Shown: piece by piece, positions 26,138 to 34,980 of the stretch
How the letters are laid out: each line of letters opens with the position of its first letter
Position numbering within the stretch: position 1 is the stretch's first letter
Source: CAZSMK01 sp964608095
GTDB lineage: Bacteria > Sumerlaeota > Sumerlaeia > MWCT01 > JAGHBZ01
Assembly (NCBI GenBank): GCA_964608095.1
Contig: CAZSMK010000024.1
Location: 1-40,833, forward strand
DNA length: 40,833 nucleotides
Reading direction: 5' to 3'
Notes under the pieces: generated by a model
Databases searched by the model: none
What the model saw: only the letters and a program-made list of their open reading frames with translations
What the model was told of the DNA's origin: nothing
Position numbers and translations under genes: made by a program

Positions 26138-26986
26138 ATGAATTTCTTTGAGCGATTGAGAAATGGATGGACACTTGCAAAACAGAGCCTCCAGGTGGTC
26201 TGGAGAGATAAGACGCTGATGATTTTTCCGGTCTTATCAGGGATAAGTTGTCTGGCAGCGATCGGTCTCTTTGTTCTGGGATTTGGACCGGAAAATATCC
26301 AGAGATTGTTGGACGAAACCGGTGGAGCGGAGGCGCAGATTTCAACGTCCAGCTATATCCTGGTTCTCCTGGTCTATTTTGTGCTCTATTTCATCACTAT
26401 CTTTTTCAATGTCGCCTTGGTCGGCTGTGCCCGCATATCATTATCCGGCGGCGACTCGAAACTGAGTGACGGCTTCACGGTGGCGTTGAGCCATTTGCCA
26501 TCCATAGTAGGTTGGGCGCTCCTATCAGGTACTGTCGGGTTGTTGCTGAGCCTGCTGGAAAACGAAAAGAAAACCGCACGCTTTGTTCGCGTAATTCTCG
26601 GCACTGCATGGTCTATCATTACTTATTTTGTAATACCCGTTATAGTGGTTGAAGGGGTCGGCGCATTCAAGGCGCTCGGGCGCTCCACCTCGATAATTAA
26701 ACAAACGTGGGGCGAGAGTCTCGCCGCTCATTTCAGTATCGGCTGGTTGTTATTCATCATCAATCTCCCCGCCATACTTATCTTTGTCGTTATCGCTATA
26801 ACGGGCTCATTACCACCTGCTCTTATGGGTATCTTGATAGGGTGCGCGGCAATGTGGCTGGTTTTCACCACAGTTATGGGATTGGCGGCAAAATCCGTGC
26901 TTACCATGGCATTGTATCAATACTCCGCTACCGGAACCGCTCCTGATGTGTACGACACACACAAATTACGATACGCTTTCAGTTGA
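26138..26986 (+). CDS. DUF6159-like polytopic membrane protein
   Basis: A 282-residue inner-membrane protein of unknown function. It opens with a cytoplasmic segment (FERLRNGWTLAKQSLQVVWRDKTLMIFP) typical of a conserved uncharacterised membrane family I associate with DUF6159. About six hydrophobic helices follow (near 30-49, 72-100, 117-137, 150-172, 198-225 and 228-255). There are no obvious transporter or enzyme motifs; small residues and repeated Gly pack the helices. A strong ribosome binding site, GAAAGGAGAGGGAAG, precedes the ATG. It appears monocistronic, between the divergent Rrf2 gene and the ahb operon. Confidence 0.6.
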   Translation: MNFFERLRNGWTLAKQSLQVVWRDKTLMIFPVLSGISCLAAIGLFVLGFGPENIQRLLDETGGAEAQISTSSYILVLLVYFVLYFITIFFNVALVGCARISLSGGDSKLSDGFTVALSHLPSIVGWALLSGTVGLLLSLLENEKKTARFVRVILGTAWSIITYFVIPVIVVEGVGAFKALGRSTSIIKQTWGESLAAHFSIGWLLFIINLPAILIFVVIAITGSLPPALMGILIGCAAMWLVFTTVMGLAAKSVLTMALYQYSATGTAPDVYDTHKLRYAFS

Positions 26987-27173
26987 CGACAAAGATATAG
27001 AGAAATCCTGAAAATATAATGTGAAAAGAATCTATTGGAGGAAAGAAGAACCAAACCAGCGCCGTATGTTTTTCATGTGAAGTAATTTCTTTCTCCTGGA
27101 TAACATCACCCTTTTACAATCTCCCGGGATATTTTTTGACTCACCTGAGACAATTCAATTATCATAGGTAGTT

Positions 27174-27653
27174 ATGTACTTTATGAGAGCGTTTATGGAT
27201 GAGATGAACGAACAGATTCTGGAGATGATACAGACTACATTTCCCCTGGACAGCCGTCCCTTTCGAATAATTGCGGATTCTGTCGGGATAACGGAGGTTG
27301 AGGTTATCCAACGAGTGCAATCCATGAAGGATGATGGGTTAATTCGTCGTATCGGTGCGGTCTTCTCTCCGGAAAAGATAGAGATGGAATCAACCCTGGC
27401 GGCAGTCCGTGTCCCGAAAGATTCCATGATCGAGACAATCGCACACAAGATAAACGGCTACATCGAGGTGACGCATAACTATCAAAGGAACCACAGATAT
27501 AATCTATGGTTTACAGTAGTCGCGCACAGCCGAAAGAGGATCGAGGCGATATTATCAGAAATCCGCACCCTCCCCGGCGTTGCGGAGCTCAACGAATTCC
27601 CCTCTGTTCGAACGTTCAAAATTGATACGAGGTTCAAAATATCCGAGCAATGA
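27174..27653 (+). CDS. ahbA: Siroheme decarboxylase subunit, AhbA type
   Basis: One half of the heterodimer that decarboxylates siroheme to 12,18-didecarboxysiroheme in the alternative heme pathway of sulfate reducers and archaea (the same fold as NirD/NirL/NirG/NirH of heme d1 synthesis). It has 159 residues, with an Lrp/AsnC-like winged helix (MNEQILEMIQ to GLIRRIGAVF) and a ferredoxin-like domain carrying THNYQRNHRYNLWFTV, matching the His/Tyr-containing active-site segment of the family. Several in-frame ATGs near the start (27174, 27183, 27195) leave the N-terminus uncertain. It overlaps ahbB by ATGA. Assignment of A versus B is by order and motif and is less certain than the family. Confidence 0.82.
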   Translation: MYFMRAFMDEMNEQILEMIQTTFPLDSRPFRIIADSVGITEVEVIQRVQSMKDDGLIRRIGAVFSPEKIEMESTLAAVRVPKDSMIETIAHKINGYIEVTHNYQRNHRYNLWFTVVAHSRKRIEAILSEIRTLPGVAELNEFPSVRTFKIDTRFKISEQ

Positions 27654-28120
27654 CCTTTTTTTCAGAACAGGATAAACGACTAATTGTTCGCATTCAGGAA
27701 TCTATCCCGCTGGTTTCTGAACCGTTCGCAGTCATAGCGGAACAGGTAGGTATCACGGGTGATGCCGTAATTGAGAAAATCAAACAATGGAAGGCGGAAG
27801 GAATAATACGGCGGTTCGGTGCGGTGGTTCATCACCGCAAGTTCGGCAAAACCGCTAACGCCATGAGCATCTGGTCAGCGCCGAAAGAGAAGAAAGAGGA
27901 GCTGGGCAAGGCGCTCGCCGCCCGCAAAGAAGTAAGCCATTGTTATGAACGGGCAGTACCCGAACACTGGCGATATTCTATATTTGCGATGCTACACGCA
28001 GAGTCGGAAGAGGAGTGTCAACGAGTCGCGAAGGAGGTAGCAAAAACCACGGGGATTCATGAATATGAATTGCTTTTTACTATTAAAGAATTTAAAAAAA
28101 CGAGTTTGCGTATTTTTTAA
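27650..28120 (+). CDS. ahbB: Siroheme decarboxylase subunit, AhbB type
   Basis: The second 156-residue Lrp-fold subunit of siroheme decarboxylase. It shows the paralogous plan of the preceding gene: a helix-turn-helix region (RLIVRIQESIP to GIIRRFGAVVHHRKFG) and the family segment VSHCYERAVPEHWRYSIFAMLH, equivalent to the catalytic loop. Its ATG overlaps the upstream TGA (ATGA), so the two subunits are made in equal amounts by coupling. The later enzymes AhbC and AhbD (radical SAM) are not in the window. Repurposed Lrp regulators share the fold, but two tandem unequal copies with these loops point to the decarboxylase. Confidence 0.83.
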   Translation: MTFFSEQDKRLIVRIQESIPLVSEPFAVIAEQVGITGDAVIEKIKQWKAEGIIRRFGAVVHHRKFGKTANAMSIWSAPKEKKEELGKALAARKEVSHCYERAVPEHWRYSIFAMLHAESEEECQRVAKEVAKTTGIHEYELLFTIKEFKKTSLRIF

Positions 28121-28132
28121 AGGAGGCATTAC

Positions 28133-29224
28133 ATGAAATCGAAGGTTGCCGTATTAAAAACCTCTCCACACACCATACTGGAGGACTATACCCGCCTGAT
28201 GCAAATGGCGGAATATGAAAAGTTTTTGCCGAAAGACAGGGATGTCATTTTAAAGGTTAATATATCGTGGCATCATTATTACCCCGCGTGTTCAACTCAG
28301 CCCTGGCAATATGAGGGGGTAATAAAGACCCTGCTCGATGCCGGTTTCAATCCCCGACAGATTATCCCTGCACATAACCGTACCGTAGTGGTCAGCGCGA
28401 AGAAGGGCATCATCAATAACGGTTATAAAAGCGTGGACGAGAAGTACGGTATGGACCCGGTTCATTTGTATGAACCGCCGGTTAAATGGGTGGTGTATAA
28501 GCCCAAGAATTTCAAGTTCAAGGTGTTGCAAAACATCTTCCCCGATGGTGTAAAGGTGCCCGAGATGTTCATGGGAAAAAGCATTATACAATTGCCGACG
28601 GTCAAGACCCATGTATTCACCACCATAACAGGCGCAATGAAAAATGCATTTGGTGGATTGCTGAGTGAACGTCGCCATTGGACTCACGGGGTGATACATG
28701 AGACATTGGTCGATCTCCTTCATATCCAGAAAGAGATCCACTCGGGATTGTTTGCCGTAATGGACGGGACAGTATGCGGTGATGGAGCGGGCCCGCGCGC
28801 TATGCGCCCCTGCATCAAGAACTATATCCTCGCCAGCGGTGATCAGGTCGCCATAGATGCGATAAGCGCCAAGATGCAGGGATTCGATCCCATGAAACTG
28901 GGCTTTATCCGCCTTGCTCATGAAGACGGCCTTGGCGCAGGCGACCCCAAAGATATTGAAATCGTGGGCGAGGACATCAGCAATGTCAACTTCCGGTTTC
29001 ACCAGGAGGAGACCTTTGCCAGCCGCGGTCAGAAAGCCATTTATTGGGGACCCCTGAAACCGTTTGAAAAATTACTGCTTCGTTCTCCCATTGTTCCCTG
29101 GTCTTATGCAGCGTCGCGCCTTTACTATGATTTCTTCTGGTTCAACCTTGTGGGAAAGAAACGTGTCGCCGAGTTCATGAAAACAGATTGGGGAAAGCTG
29201 TTCAAGACCTATAGACCTTCCTGA
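28133..29224 (+). CDS. DUF362 domain protein
   Basis: A 363-residue protein of the DUF362 family, whose chemistry is not established. Family segments visible are VILKVNISWHHYYPACSTQP near residues 39-58, QLPTVKTHVFTTITGAMKNAFGGL (about 152-175) with the conserved Lys-Thr-His, and ASGDQVAIDAISAKMQGFDP followed by GLGAGDPKDIEIVG. The ferredoxin-like 4Fe-4S domain found in many members is absent. The start lies 12 bases after ahbB with an AAAGGAGG site, so it is part of the ahb operon. Its co-occurrence there hints at a tetrapyrrole- or redox-related role; this is inference only. Confidence 0.75.
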   Translation: MKSKVAVLKTSPHTILEDYTRLMQMAEYEKFLPKDRDVILKVNISWHHYYPACSTQPWQYEGVIKTLLDAGFNPRQIIPAHNRTVVVSAKKGIINNGYKSVDEKYGMDPVHLYEPPVKWVVYKPKNFKFKVLQNIFPDGVKVPEMFMGKSIIQLPTVKTHVFTTITGAMKNAFGGLLSERRHWTHGVIHETLVDLLHIQKEIHSGLFAVMDGTVCGDGAGPRAMRPCIKNYILASGDQVAIDAISAKMQGFDPMKLGFIRLAHEDGLGAGDPKDIEIVGEDISNVNFRFHQEETFASRGQKAIYWGPLKPFEKLLLRSPIVPWSYAASRLYYDFFWFNLVGKKRVAEFMKTDWGKLFKTYRPS

Positions 29225-29380
29225 GCCGTCCCTGTAAGTTGGACACAGAGACGTTCCTGCGGGAACCTTCCGCTCACACTCACCTATCGCTGCGTCCCTT
29301 CACACCTTCATTTATTGAGCGGCTAAGCCCCGGAGAGTTAAAATGATGGCGAGAAAAAAGCAGCCTCGACACAAAAGGAA

Positions 29381-30835
29381 TCAACGAGCCGGACTGGAAC
29401 CGACCTGGATGTTCCTGAACCGGGTTGGAGAAACGCCGTGACCGACGTACATAGTCTGCATTGGTTCGCCCTTGCCGCAGTTTGGGGTACCCCACATCTC
29501 CCAGGAGGAATCGTCACACACGGCGTCACACGAACGCCAGAAGTCCCATGTAATTCCGGTATACACCGGATTCTTGAAAAGTTTCCCGATTTTTCCATTT
29601 TTAATTTCCCGCGCCATCTCGGTGCCGAACTGAAAATTAACTCGACGGTCGTCGATACTCCAGGAGCGATTGGTCTCGAGAAGCAGACCTTTTTTTGTGT
29701 CGGCAATAAGATCGTCAAAGTTCCATTCGCCCGGTTCCAGGTTGATATTGGTCATTCGAATGAGGGGAAAATTTCCCCATCCATCAGCTCGCATGCATCC
29801 GTTACTCTGGCCGGTATCAATACGCGGCGCAAGCGAGCGAGAAGTAAGAAATCCCTGAAAAATCCCCTCGCGTATGATGGGTGATGCTTGTGCGGGGATG
29901 CCTTCATCGTCATAGCCGAACGTACCGAGTCCACCCGGCGCACGTGCATCCGCAGTTACGTTTACATGAGGCGAGCCGTACCTGAATGAGCGAATCATGT
30001 CCGGTGAAAGAAAACTGGTTCCGGCAAAACTCGCTTCATACCCGAGCACACGATCCAGCTCTATGGCATGCCCGATGGATTCATGCACCTGGAGGGCGAG
30101 CTGGTCGCCGGTAAGGATGATTGTGGTAACATCCTGCGGACATGGGGGCGCTTTAAGTAAAGCAGATGCTTCTCCGGCAACTTCACTCGCGTGCCCGACA
30201 AGGTCGAGCGACTGAAAAAATTCCCACCCCGCGGTATGGAAATTTCCCCTGAACGACGCAGGATATGACCTTTCCTGCACCTCACCGTTCTCAATAGCAA
30301 TGGCAACCAATCCACCGCCACAATATATAATGGTTTGCTCGATGAGAGAGCCATCCGTAGAGCCGAACGTTTTTTCTTCTTTTACGGCATCGAAGAATCC
30401 ACGGGCTATTTTTACCGCCTTGCGTCTGGTCATTATGCGAGTCGATTGAATGAGAATATCGAGTTTGTCCTCGAGGGAGACATTGAACGGATCGATCTCA
30501 TAGGGCGTCATATAATGATCACTGGTAGTTATGCGTGGAGAGAGTGATTCCCGAATGTGTGAGGGGAGGCGTCCGCTTGCACGAGCGACTTCCACGGCGC
30601 GGCGCGCGGCTCGCTTCACCGACTTGGTATCCAGGTCGGAGGTTGCCGCAAATCCCCAACCACCACGTAATAGAACCCGTATCCCTATCCCGAGGCTCTC
30701 GCTGTACTTTACCGCTTCTGGTCTCATATTCTTGACCGTGATGTTCTGATTCACCCTCCGGACTACACGGCAGTCGGCATAATCAATGCCCAGCCCATGG
30801 AGTGTTGAAAGTGTATTTACTATCAAAGCCCTCAT
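29381..30835 (-). CDS. tldD: TldD family zinc metalloprotease
   Basis: A 484-residue TldD, normally the catalytic partner of TldE/PmbA in a heterodimeric protease that degrades unfolded peptides and matures some RiPP peptides and antitoxins. The zinc motif HExxxH is at H251-E-S-I-G-H256. The third ligand region is in the C-terminal GTPNCGKGEPMQ segment (Cys453). The N-terminal domain (DCRVVRRVNQNITVKNMRPE) is typical. A perfect GAGGAGG ribosome binding site precedes the ATG at 30835. No tldE is adjacent on either side, unlike the usual paired arrangement, and no peptide precursor gene is evident nearby. It is convergent with DUF362 and divergent from the secretion-type ATPase. Confidence 0.9.
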   Translation of the reverse strand: MRALIVNTLSTLHGLGIDYADCRVVRRVNQNITVKNMRPEAVKYSESLGIGIRVLLRGGWGFAATSDLDTKSVKRAARRAVEVARASGRLPSHIRESLSPRITTSDHYMTPYEIDPFNVSLEDKLDILIQSTRIMTRRKAVKIARGFFDAVKEEKTFGSTDGSLIEQTIIYCGGGLVAIAIENGEVQERSYPASFRGNFHTAGWEFFQSLDLVGHASEVAGEASALLKAPPCPQDVTTIILTGDQLALQVHESIGHAIELDRVLGYEASFAGTSFLSPDMIRSFRYGSPHVNVTADARAPGGLGTFGYDDEGIPAQASPIIREGIFQGFLTSRSLAPRIDTGQSNGCMRADGWGNFPLIRMTNINLEPGEWNFDDLIADTKKGLLLETNRSWSIDDRRVNFQFGTEMAREIKNGKIGKLFKNPVYTGITWDFWRSCDAVCDDSSWEMWGTPNCGKGEPMQTMYVGHGVSPTRFRNIQVGSSPAR

Positions 30836-30995
30836 GCTACCTCCTCAGAAGAACAAATTCTAAGACAATAGATATAAATTCGAGAATTCGTACAATATTC
30901 TTGAAAGTCAAAAAGATAGTTGATAAAAAGGACATATTTAGAGATACTAATCAACCAAAAAATGGGGATTAGGGGGATATACCTTAAAAAAGAGC

Positions 30996-33545
30996 ATGAA
31001 ACGAAAACTACTACTCTGGTTATTAATCTTTTCCGTTCCTTTTATTTTGCTTGCCGGGCAGGCTTTCGCTGATATTATCATCAAGAAGGACGGCAGGGAA
31101 ATACGCGGGAATATCGTCTCGATTTCTGACGAGCAGGTCTCGATGGATGTAAGCGGTGTGGTCATCTATATCAACCGTAACGATATCGAGAAAATTATCC
31201 GGGAAGACAAGCCCGACGTTCTTCTGAAAGCGGAACAATGGTTCAACGAGGCGGATTACAAGAATGCACTCGCGCAATCCGTTGAGGTTATTGAACAGGA
31301 ACCGCAGTACGCACAAACAGCGAAGCGTATCTTTTTCAGCAGTCTCCAGAATCTTTCCTCAAAGGGTACGGACCTCCTGAACCGCCATGAGTATGAAGAA
31401 GGGATAAAGTTTTATCTTTTTCTTTTCCAGCATATTCAAAAAGAAACGGTGCGAACCTATTTCTTCGATGACCCTGAAAGTTGGTCATTGTTCATGAATG
31501 AAGCTCAACGTCACTTATCCCATGCCTATTACGAACAGGCATTGCAACTACTTGATAAACAAGATCAGACCCTCATACCGACGATCAAACGTAACCTCAA
31601 TGAAGCGCTCAATTATGTAAAGCCGCGTACACCAAGATACTTCGACATCAAGCTCTTGTTAGGGCGAATTAATTTTGACCAGCATGAGTATGAAACCGCC
31701 CGCGAATATCTCGAGGAAGTATCAAGACTTTCACCAAAAGAAGAACACCGGGAACAGGCGATCCTGATGTTGAACGATCTTCTGCCTCGTATACAAAAGC
31801 CGTCTCCGAGCCCCCAACCAACCGAGGTGGTACGCTATGTGCCTCCTCCTGTAGCGCCGGTACAACCACCGCCCTCTCAACAACCCGACTACTCAGACCT
31901 CCCGATCTGGAAACGATATCTCTATCAGGTCAGAGACCACGAAATCTTTCAGCGTATACAGAGCTTTGCCTTTCGGATATCGCAAGGAGAATACCTTTTT
32001 GTCATCGTTGTTCCTTTAATCATAATTCTCGTCTGGATAATCTCGTTCAAGTATCTCAAGTCCCGTGCAAGGAAAGGCGATATTCTGGCGGCTTCTATGC
32101 TGGGGAGCGCAAAATTATTGGGCCCCTTGATGATACTTATCTACAAAATCAAACGCATTAAAATCGGCGGACCGAAAAAACGATGTCCGTTCTGCGGCAA
32201 AGGTATCGACGATATCGAAGCATATTCAGACCTCAACTTTTACGTCTGCCCCCATTGCCAGGAAAATATCACCCCGGTATTCGAACTTACCGACTATATA
32301 GACCACCTGGTGAAAAACGTGGAGAAGTCATTGCAACGAAGCGGGCGAAAAGGAAGTATGACGGGCCCGGACGGACTGCCTATAGAAAAAGACGCCATGC
32401 TCAAGCTTGTGCGCTCAATAGTCACCTACGCCGTCAGGCGTCGTGCGAGTGACGTTCATATAGAACAAGAAATCGAGCGGGTGAAGGTTCGCGCTCGTAT
32501 CGACGGCATCCTTTTTGATATCTTTACGTTTCCCAAGACCATAGCCAACGCCCTGGTGTCCGCTATCAAGGTCATGTCAAACCTCGATATATCCGAGAAG
32601 CGCATCCCGCAAGATGGGCAGTTCAGTTTGTGGATCGACAAGACCGATATCGACGTGCGTGTCGCGACCAGTCCTGCCGCCATGGGTGAAAAAGTGAGCA
32701 TGCGCCTGCTGGATATTCGAAGCGTCATGATTGATTCGATCAAACTCGGGCTCGAGGGCGGCAACCTTGAGAAATTTGAACGTGCTATCCGAAAACCCCA
32801 CGGATTAATACTCGTCACCGGTCCTTCCGGTTCGGGAAAGACGACGAGCCTTTATGTAGCCCTCAACACCATCAACACAGGTGAAAAGAACATAATTACG
32901 ATTGAAGACCCGATAGAATATCACTTTAAGGGACTGAACCAGATCCAGGTGAATCCAGCGGCGAATTTCACCTTTGCCACAGGATTGCGATCAATTATAC
33001 GGCAGGACCCCGACGTCATAATGGTCGGCGAGATACGCGACCTCGAGACTGCGGAAATTGCTATCGAGGCTGCGTTGACCGGACACCTGGTCTTCTCCAC
33101 GCTACATACTATAGACGCTGCGGGCGCGTTTGGTAGACTCATCGATCTGGGAATCTCTCCTAAACGCTTTGCACCGGCTATTATATGCGTCATTGCACAA
33201 CGCCTTGTGAGAATAAATTGCCCTGAGTGCAAAAAACCTTATAAACCGAAAAAAACCGATCTCGAATCGCTGGGTCTTACACCGGAAAAGGCAAAGGACA
33301 TCACGTTTATGAAAGGCACAGGGTGTCCACACTGTTTCAATTCAGGATTTTACGGAAGGATCGGAATTTTCGAAATCTTGATGCCCGATGAGTCTATGCG
33401 CGATATGCTCGAGAACCAGATGTCCACCTCAGTAATACGAGAGTTGGGACGAAAAGCAGGGATGAGAAGCCTTAGAGATGAAGGGATTGTCAAGATTCAA
33501 CAGGGACTTACCACGGTTGAAGAAGTAATCCGGGTGACCTCCTGA
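30996..33545 (+). CDS. Membrane-anchored PilB/GspE-type secretion ATPase with periplasmic TPR module
   Basis: An 849-residue fusion. In order: signal-like hydrophobic N-terminus (1-25, cleavage site AFA-D possible); a small beta module (26-70, DIIIKKDGREIRGNIVSI); TPR-like helical repeats (about 70-270); a Pro-rich linker (273-310); a transmembrane helix (about 333-352); a zinc ribbon (C397xxC400, C418xxC421); then a full type II/IV secretion motor with Walker A GPSGSGKTT (K615), Asp box, Walker B DPDVIMVGE (671-679), His box GHLVFSTLHT and the PilB/GspE zinc element C742xxC745/C777xxC780. The MshEN N-terminal domain is missing. This topology puts the TPRs in the periplasm and the motor in the cytoplasm. 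Typical PilB/GspE are soluble. No other pilus or Gsp genes adjoin it. Confidence 0.83.
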   Translation: MKRKLLLWLLIFSVPFILLAGQAFADIIIKKDGREIRGNIVSISDEQVSMDVSGVVIYINRNDIEKIIREDKPDVLLKAEQWFNEADYKNALAQSVEVIEQEPQYAQTAKRIFFSSLQNLSSKGTDLLNRHEYEEGIKFYLFLFQHIQKETVRTYFFDDPESWSLFMNEAQRHLSHAYYEQALQLLDKQDQTLIPTIKRNLNEALNYVKPRTPRYFDIKLLLGRINFDQHEYETAREYLEEVSRLSPKEEHREQAILMLNDLLPRIQKPSPSPQPTEVVRYVPPPVAPVQPPPSQQPDYSDLPIWKRYLYQVRDHEIFQRIQSFAFRISQGEYLFVIVVPLIIILVWIISFKYLKSRARKGDILAASMLGSAKLLGPLMILIYKIKRIKIGGPKKRCPFCGKGIDDIEAYSDLNFYVCPHCQENITPVFELTDYIDHLVKNVEKSLQRSGRKGSMTGPDGLPIEKDAMLKLVRSIVTYAVRRRASDVHIEQEIERVKVRARIDGILFDIFTFPKTIANALVSAIKVMSNLDISEKRIPQDGQFSLWIDKTDIDVRVATSPAAMGEKVSMRLLDIRSVMIDSIKLGLEGGNLEKFERAIRKPHGLILVTGPSGSGKTTSLYVALNTINTGEKNIITIEDPIEYHFKGLNQIQVNPAANFTFATGLRSIIRQDPDVIMVGEIRDLETAEIAIEAALTGHLVFSTLHTIDAAGAFGRLIDLGISPKRFAPAIICVIAQRLVRINCPECKKPYKPKKTDLESLGLTPEKAKDITFMKGTGCPHCFNSGFYGRIGIFEILMPDESMRDMLENQMSTSVIRELGRKAGMRSLRDEGIVKIQQGLTTVEEVIRVTS

Positions 33546-33778
33546 CCGGTTCAGTTTCGCCTTGCCAACTCCACCCTTCCTGATGAAGGTAAGACAATGA
33601 ACAATAGAACAACAATATATACTTTAGACTCCCACTCGCTGTCGTTCTCGTTTTTATCCAGGCGTGTCAAGGGGCTTTAGGAGTTGTGAGATCGAAAGCC
33701 GGTTTTGGTGGATATGAGAAAGGGAAATGGTAGAATAGGTTCTCCTTGTAAATCTTTTATGGAGATAACACAAAACAG

Positions 33779-34849
33779 ATGACATCATCCATAAGTCGTA
33801 TTTTAGACATTATTGACGGGTTACCGGAGGATGTTCAGACACTCTTTAACCGGTTTTATGATGTCAGCGTAAACATGGGAAAGCTTGTCCCTCCTGAAGA
33901 GATGCATGAATGGATAGAAGAGAACATCGCCTCACTCGAACAGGTTACGGAGCAGGAAATCGTAAGAATCGAGAATAAGATCACGCACGAGGCAACGCTC
34001 TATAACGAGTTACGCGCAAAACGCCCCATTGACAGTAAAATGAACGAAGACCTGGAAGCGATCTTGAACAACAAAGAAGATTGCGACTTCTGCCATCCAC
34101 TCGATAAGACGCCCGCGGATTCTTTCGGTAGACTTCATGGTAAACATTGTATTACCGCGTCAAATATTGCTAAATATGATGCACTGCATGGCCTGGTTAT
34201 TTTCAACCGGCATTACCCCTTAGTGCACGATGAAGAGCTGATAAAAGATTACGTAGAGACCGCGCGGAGATGGTTCGAGCGGGCACACCAGCAGCATCAG
34301 GACATGATCTTCCCCTTGATTATGTGGAACTGCACGTGGCGCGCCGGCGCATCTATTACTCACGGACACTGGCAGCTTCTTCTCACCTCACGTCCTTACC
34401 CAAAAGTGGCGTTCTTGAACGAGTGCAGAAATCAATACAACACCCGTTACGCGACATCCTACCTGGATTCGTTATATACCATACACAAGGCATTGGGGCT
34501 TGGATTTCAGTGGAAGGGCATCAAACTCTTAGTACATCTCACCCCTATAAAAGAAAAAGAGTGTATGTTTTTCGGCGCTTCCTCCGGCGAGGGACTTGCG
34601 CACGTGATCGCGCGCCTGGTTGGGTTTTATTATGCAAAAGGTGTGCGTGCCTTGAACCTTGCCATCTATCTCCCGCCTTTACAACCCGCTCAAGGCTGGG
34701 AAGATTTCCCGGTAGTGGGTCGGTTGGTCGATCGAGGAAATCCCATGAGTAACACAACAGACATCGGCGCTATGGAACTTTATGCGTGCAGTGTAGTCTC
34801 CTCCGATCCGTTCAAACTCGCGGCTGACCTTCGTAAATGGGATGAATAA
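33779..34849 (+). CDS. GalT/HIT-superfamily nucleotidyltransferase-like protein
   Basis: A 356-residue protein related to galactose-1-phosphate uridylyltransferase. The catalytic HxHxQ of GalT (HPHGQ) is matched by H195-G-H197-W-Q199. A CxxC (C102, C105, DCDFC) lies where GalT has its structural zinc cysteines. A long N-terminal helical region (1-95) precedes the HIT-like core, and a second half resembling the GalT repeat follows (HLTPIKEKECMFFGASSGEG). It could transfer a nucleotide to a hexose 1-phosphate, or act as a phosphorylase of the Ap4A/GDP-sugar kind. The gene stands alone with its own leader; a GGAGAT site lies 13 bases before the ATG. The galactokinase-like gene at 4.7 kb is a possible functional partner. 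Confidence 0.6.
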   Translation: MTSSISRILDIIDGLPEDVQTLFNRFYDVSVNMGKLVPPEEMHEWIEENIASLEQVTEQEIVRIENKITHEATLYNELRAKRPIDSKMNEDLEAILNNKEDCDFCHPLDKTPADSFGRLHGKHCITASNIAKYDALHGLVIFNRHYPLVHDEELIKDYVETARRWFERAHQQHQDMIFPLIMWNCTWRAGASITHGHWQLLLTSRPYPKVAFLNECRNQYNTRYATSYLDSLYTIHKALGLGFQWKGIKLLVHLTPIKEKECMFFGASSGEGLAHVIARLVGFYYAKGVRALNLAIYLPPLQPAQGWEDFPVVGRLVDRGNPMSNTTDIGAMELYACSVVSSDPFKLAADLRKWDE

Positions 34850-34980
34850 TAGTCTTCCTCGGCTCCCGGTGGCGATGCAACTTTCTATGTTTAGACTCGG
34901 AAACCTTCTCGCTTTCTCCTTGAAGAGTTCCTTGGTAAAAAAGTAAACTTTCTTTTTGCATGTTTATCTGAACAGTGATT

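Noticed and set aside
27037..27082. Short gene behind a GGAGGAAAG ribosome-binding-like sequence upstream of ahbA
   Set aside because: The only ATG in reach is followed by a stop after four codons.
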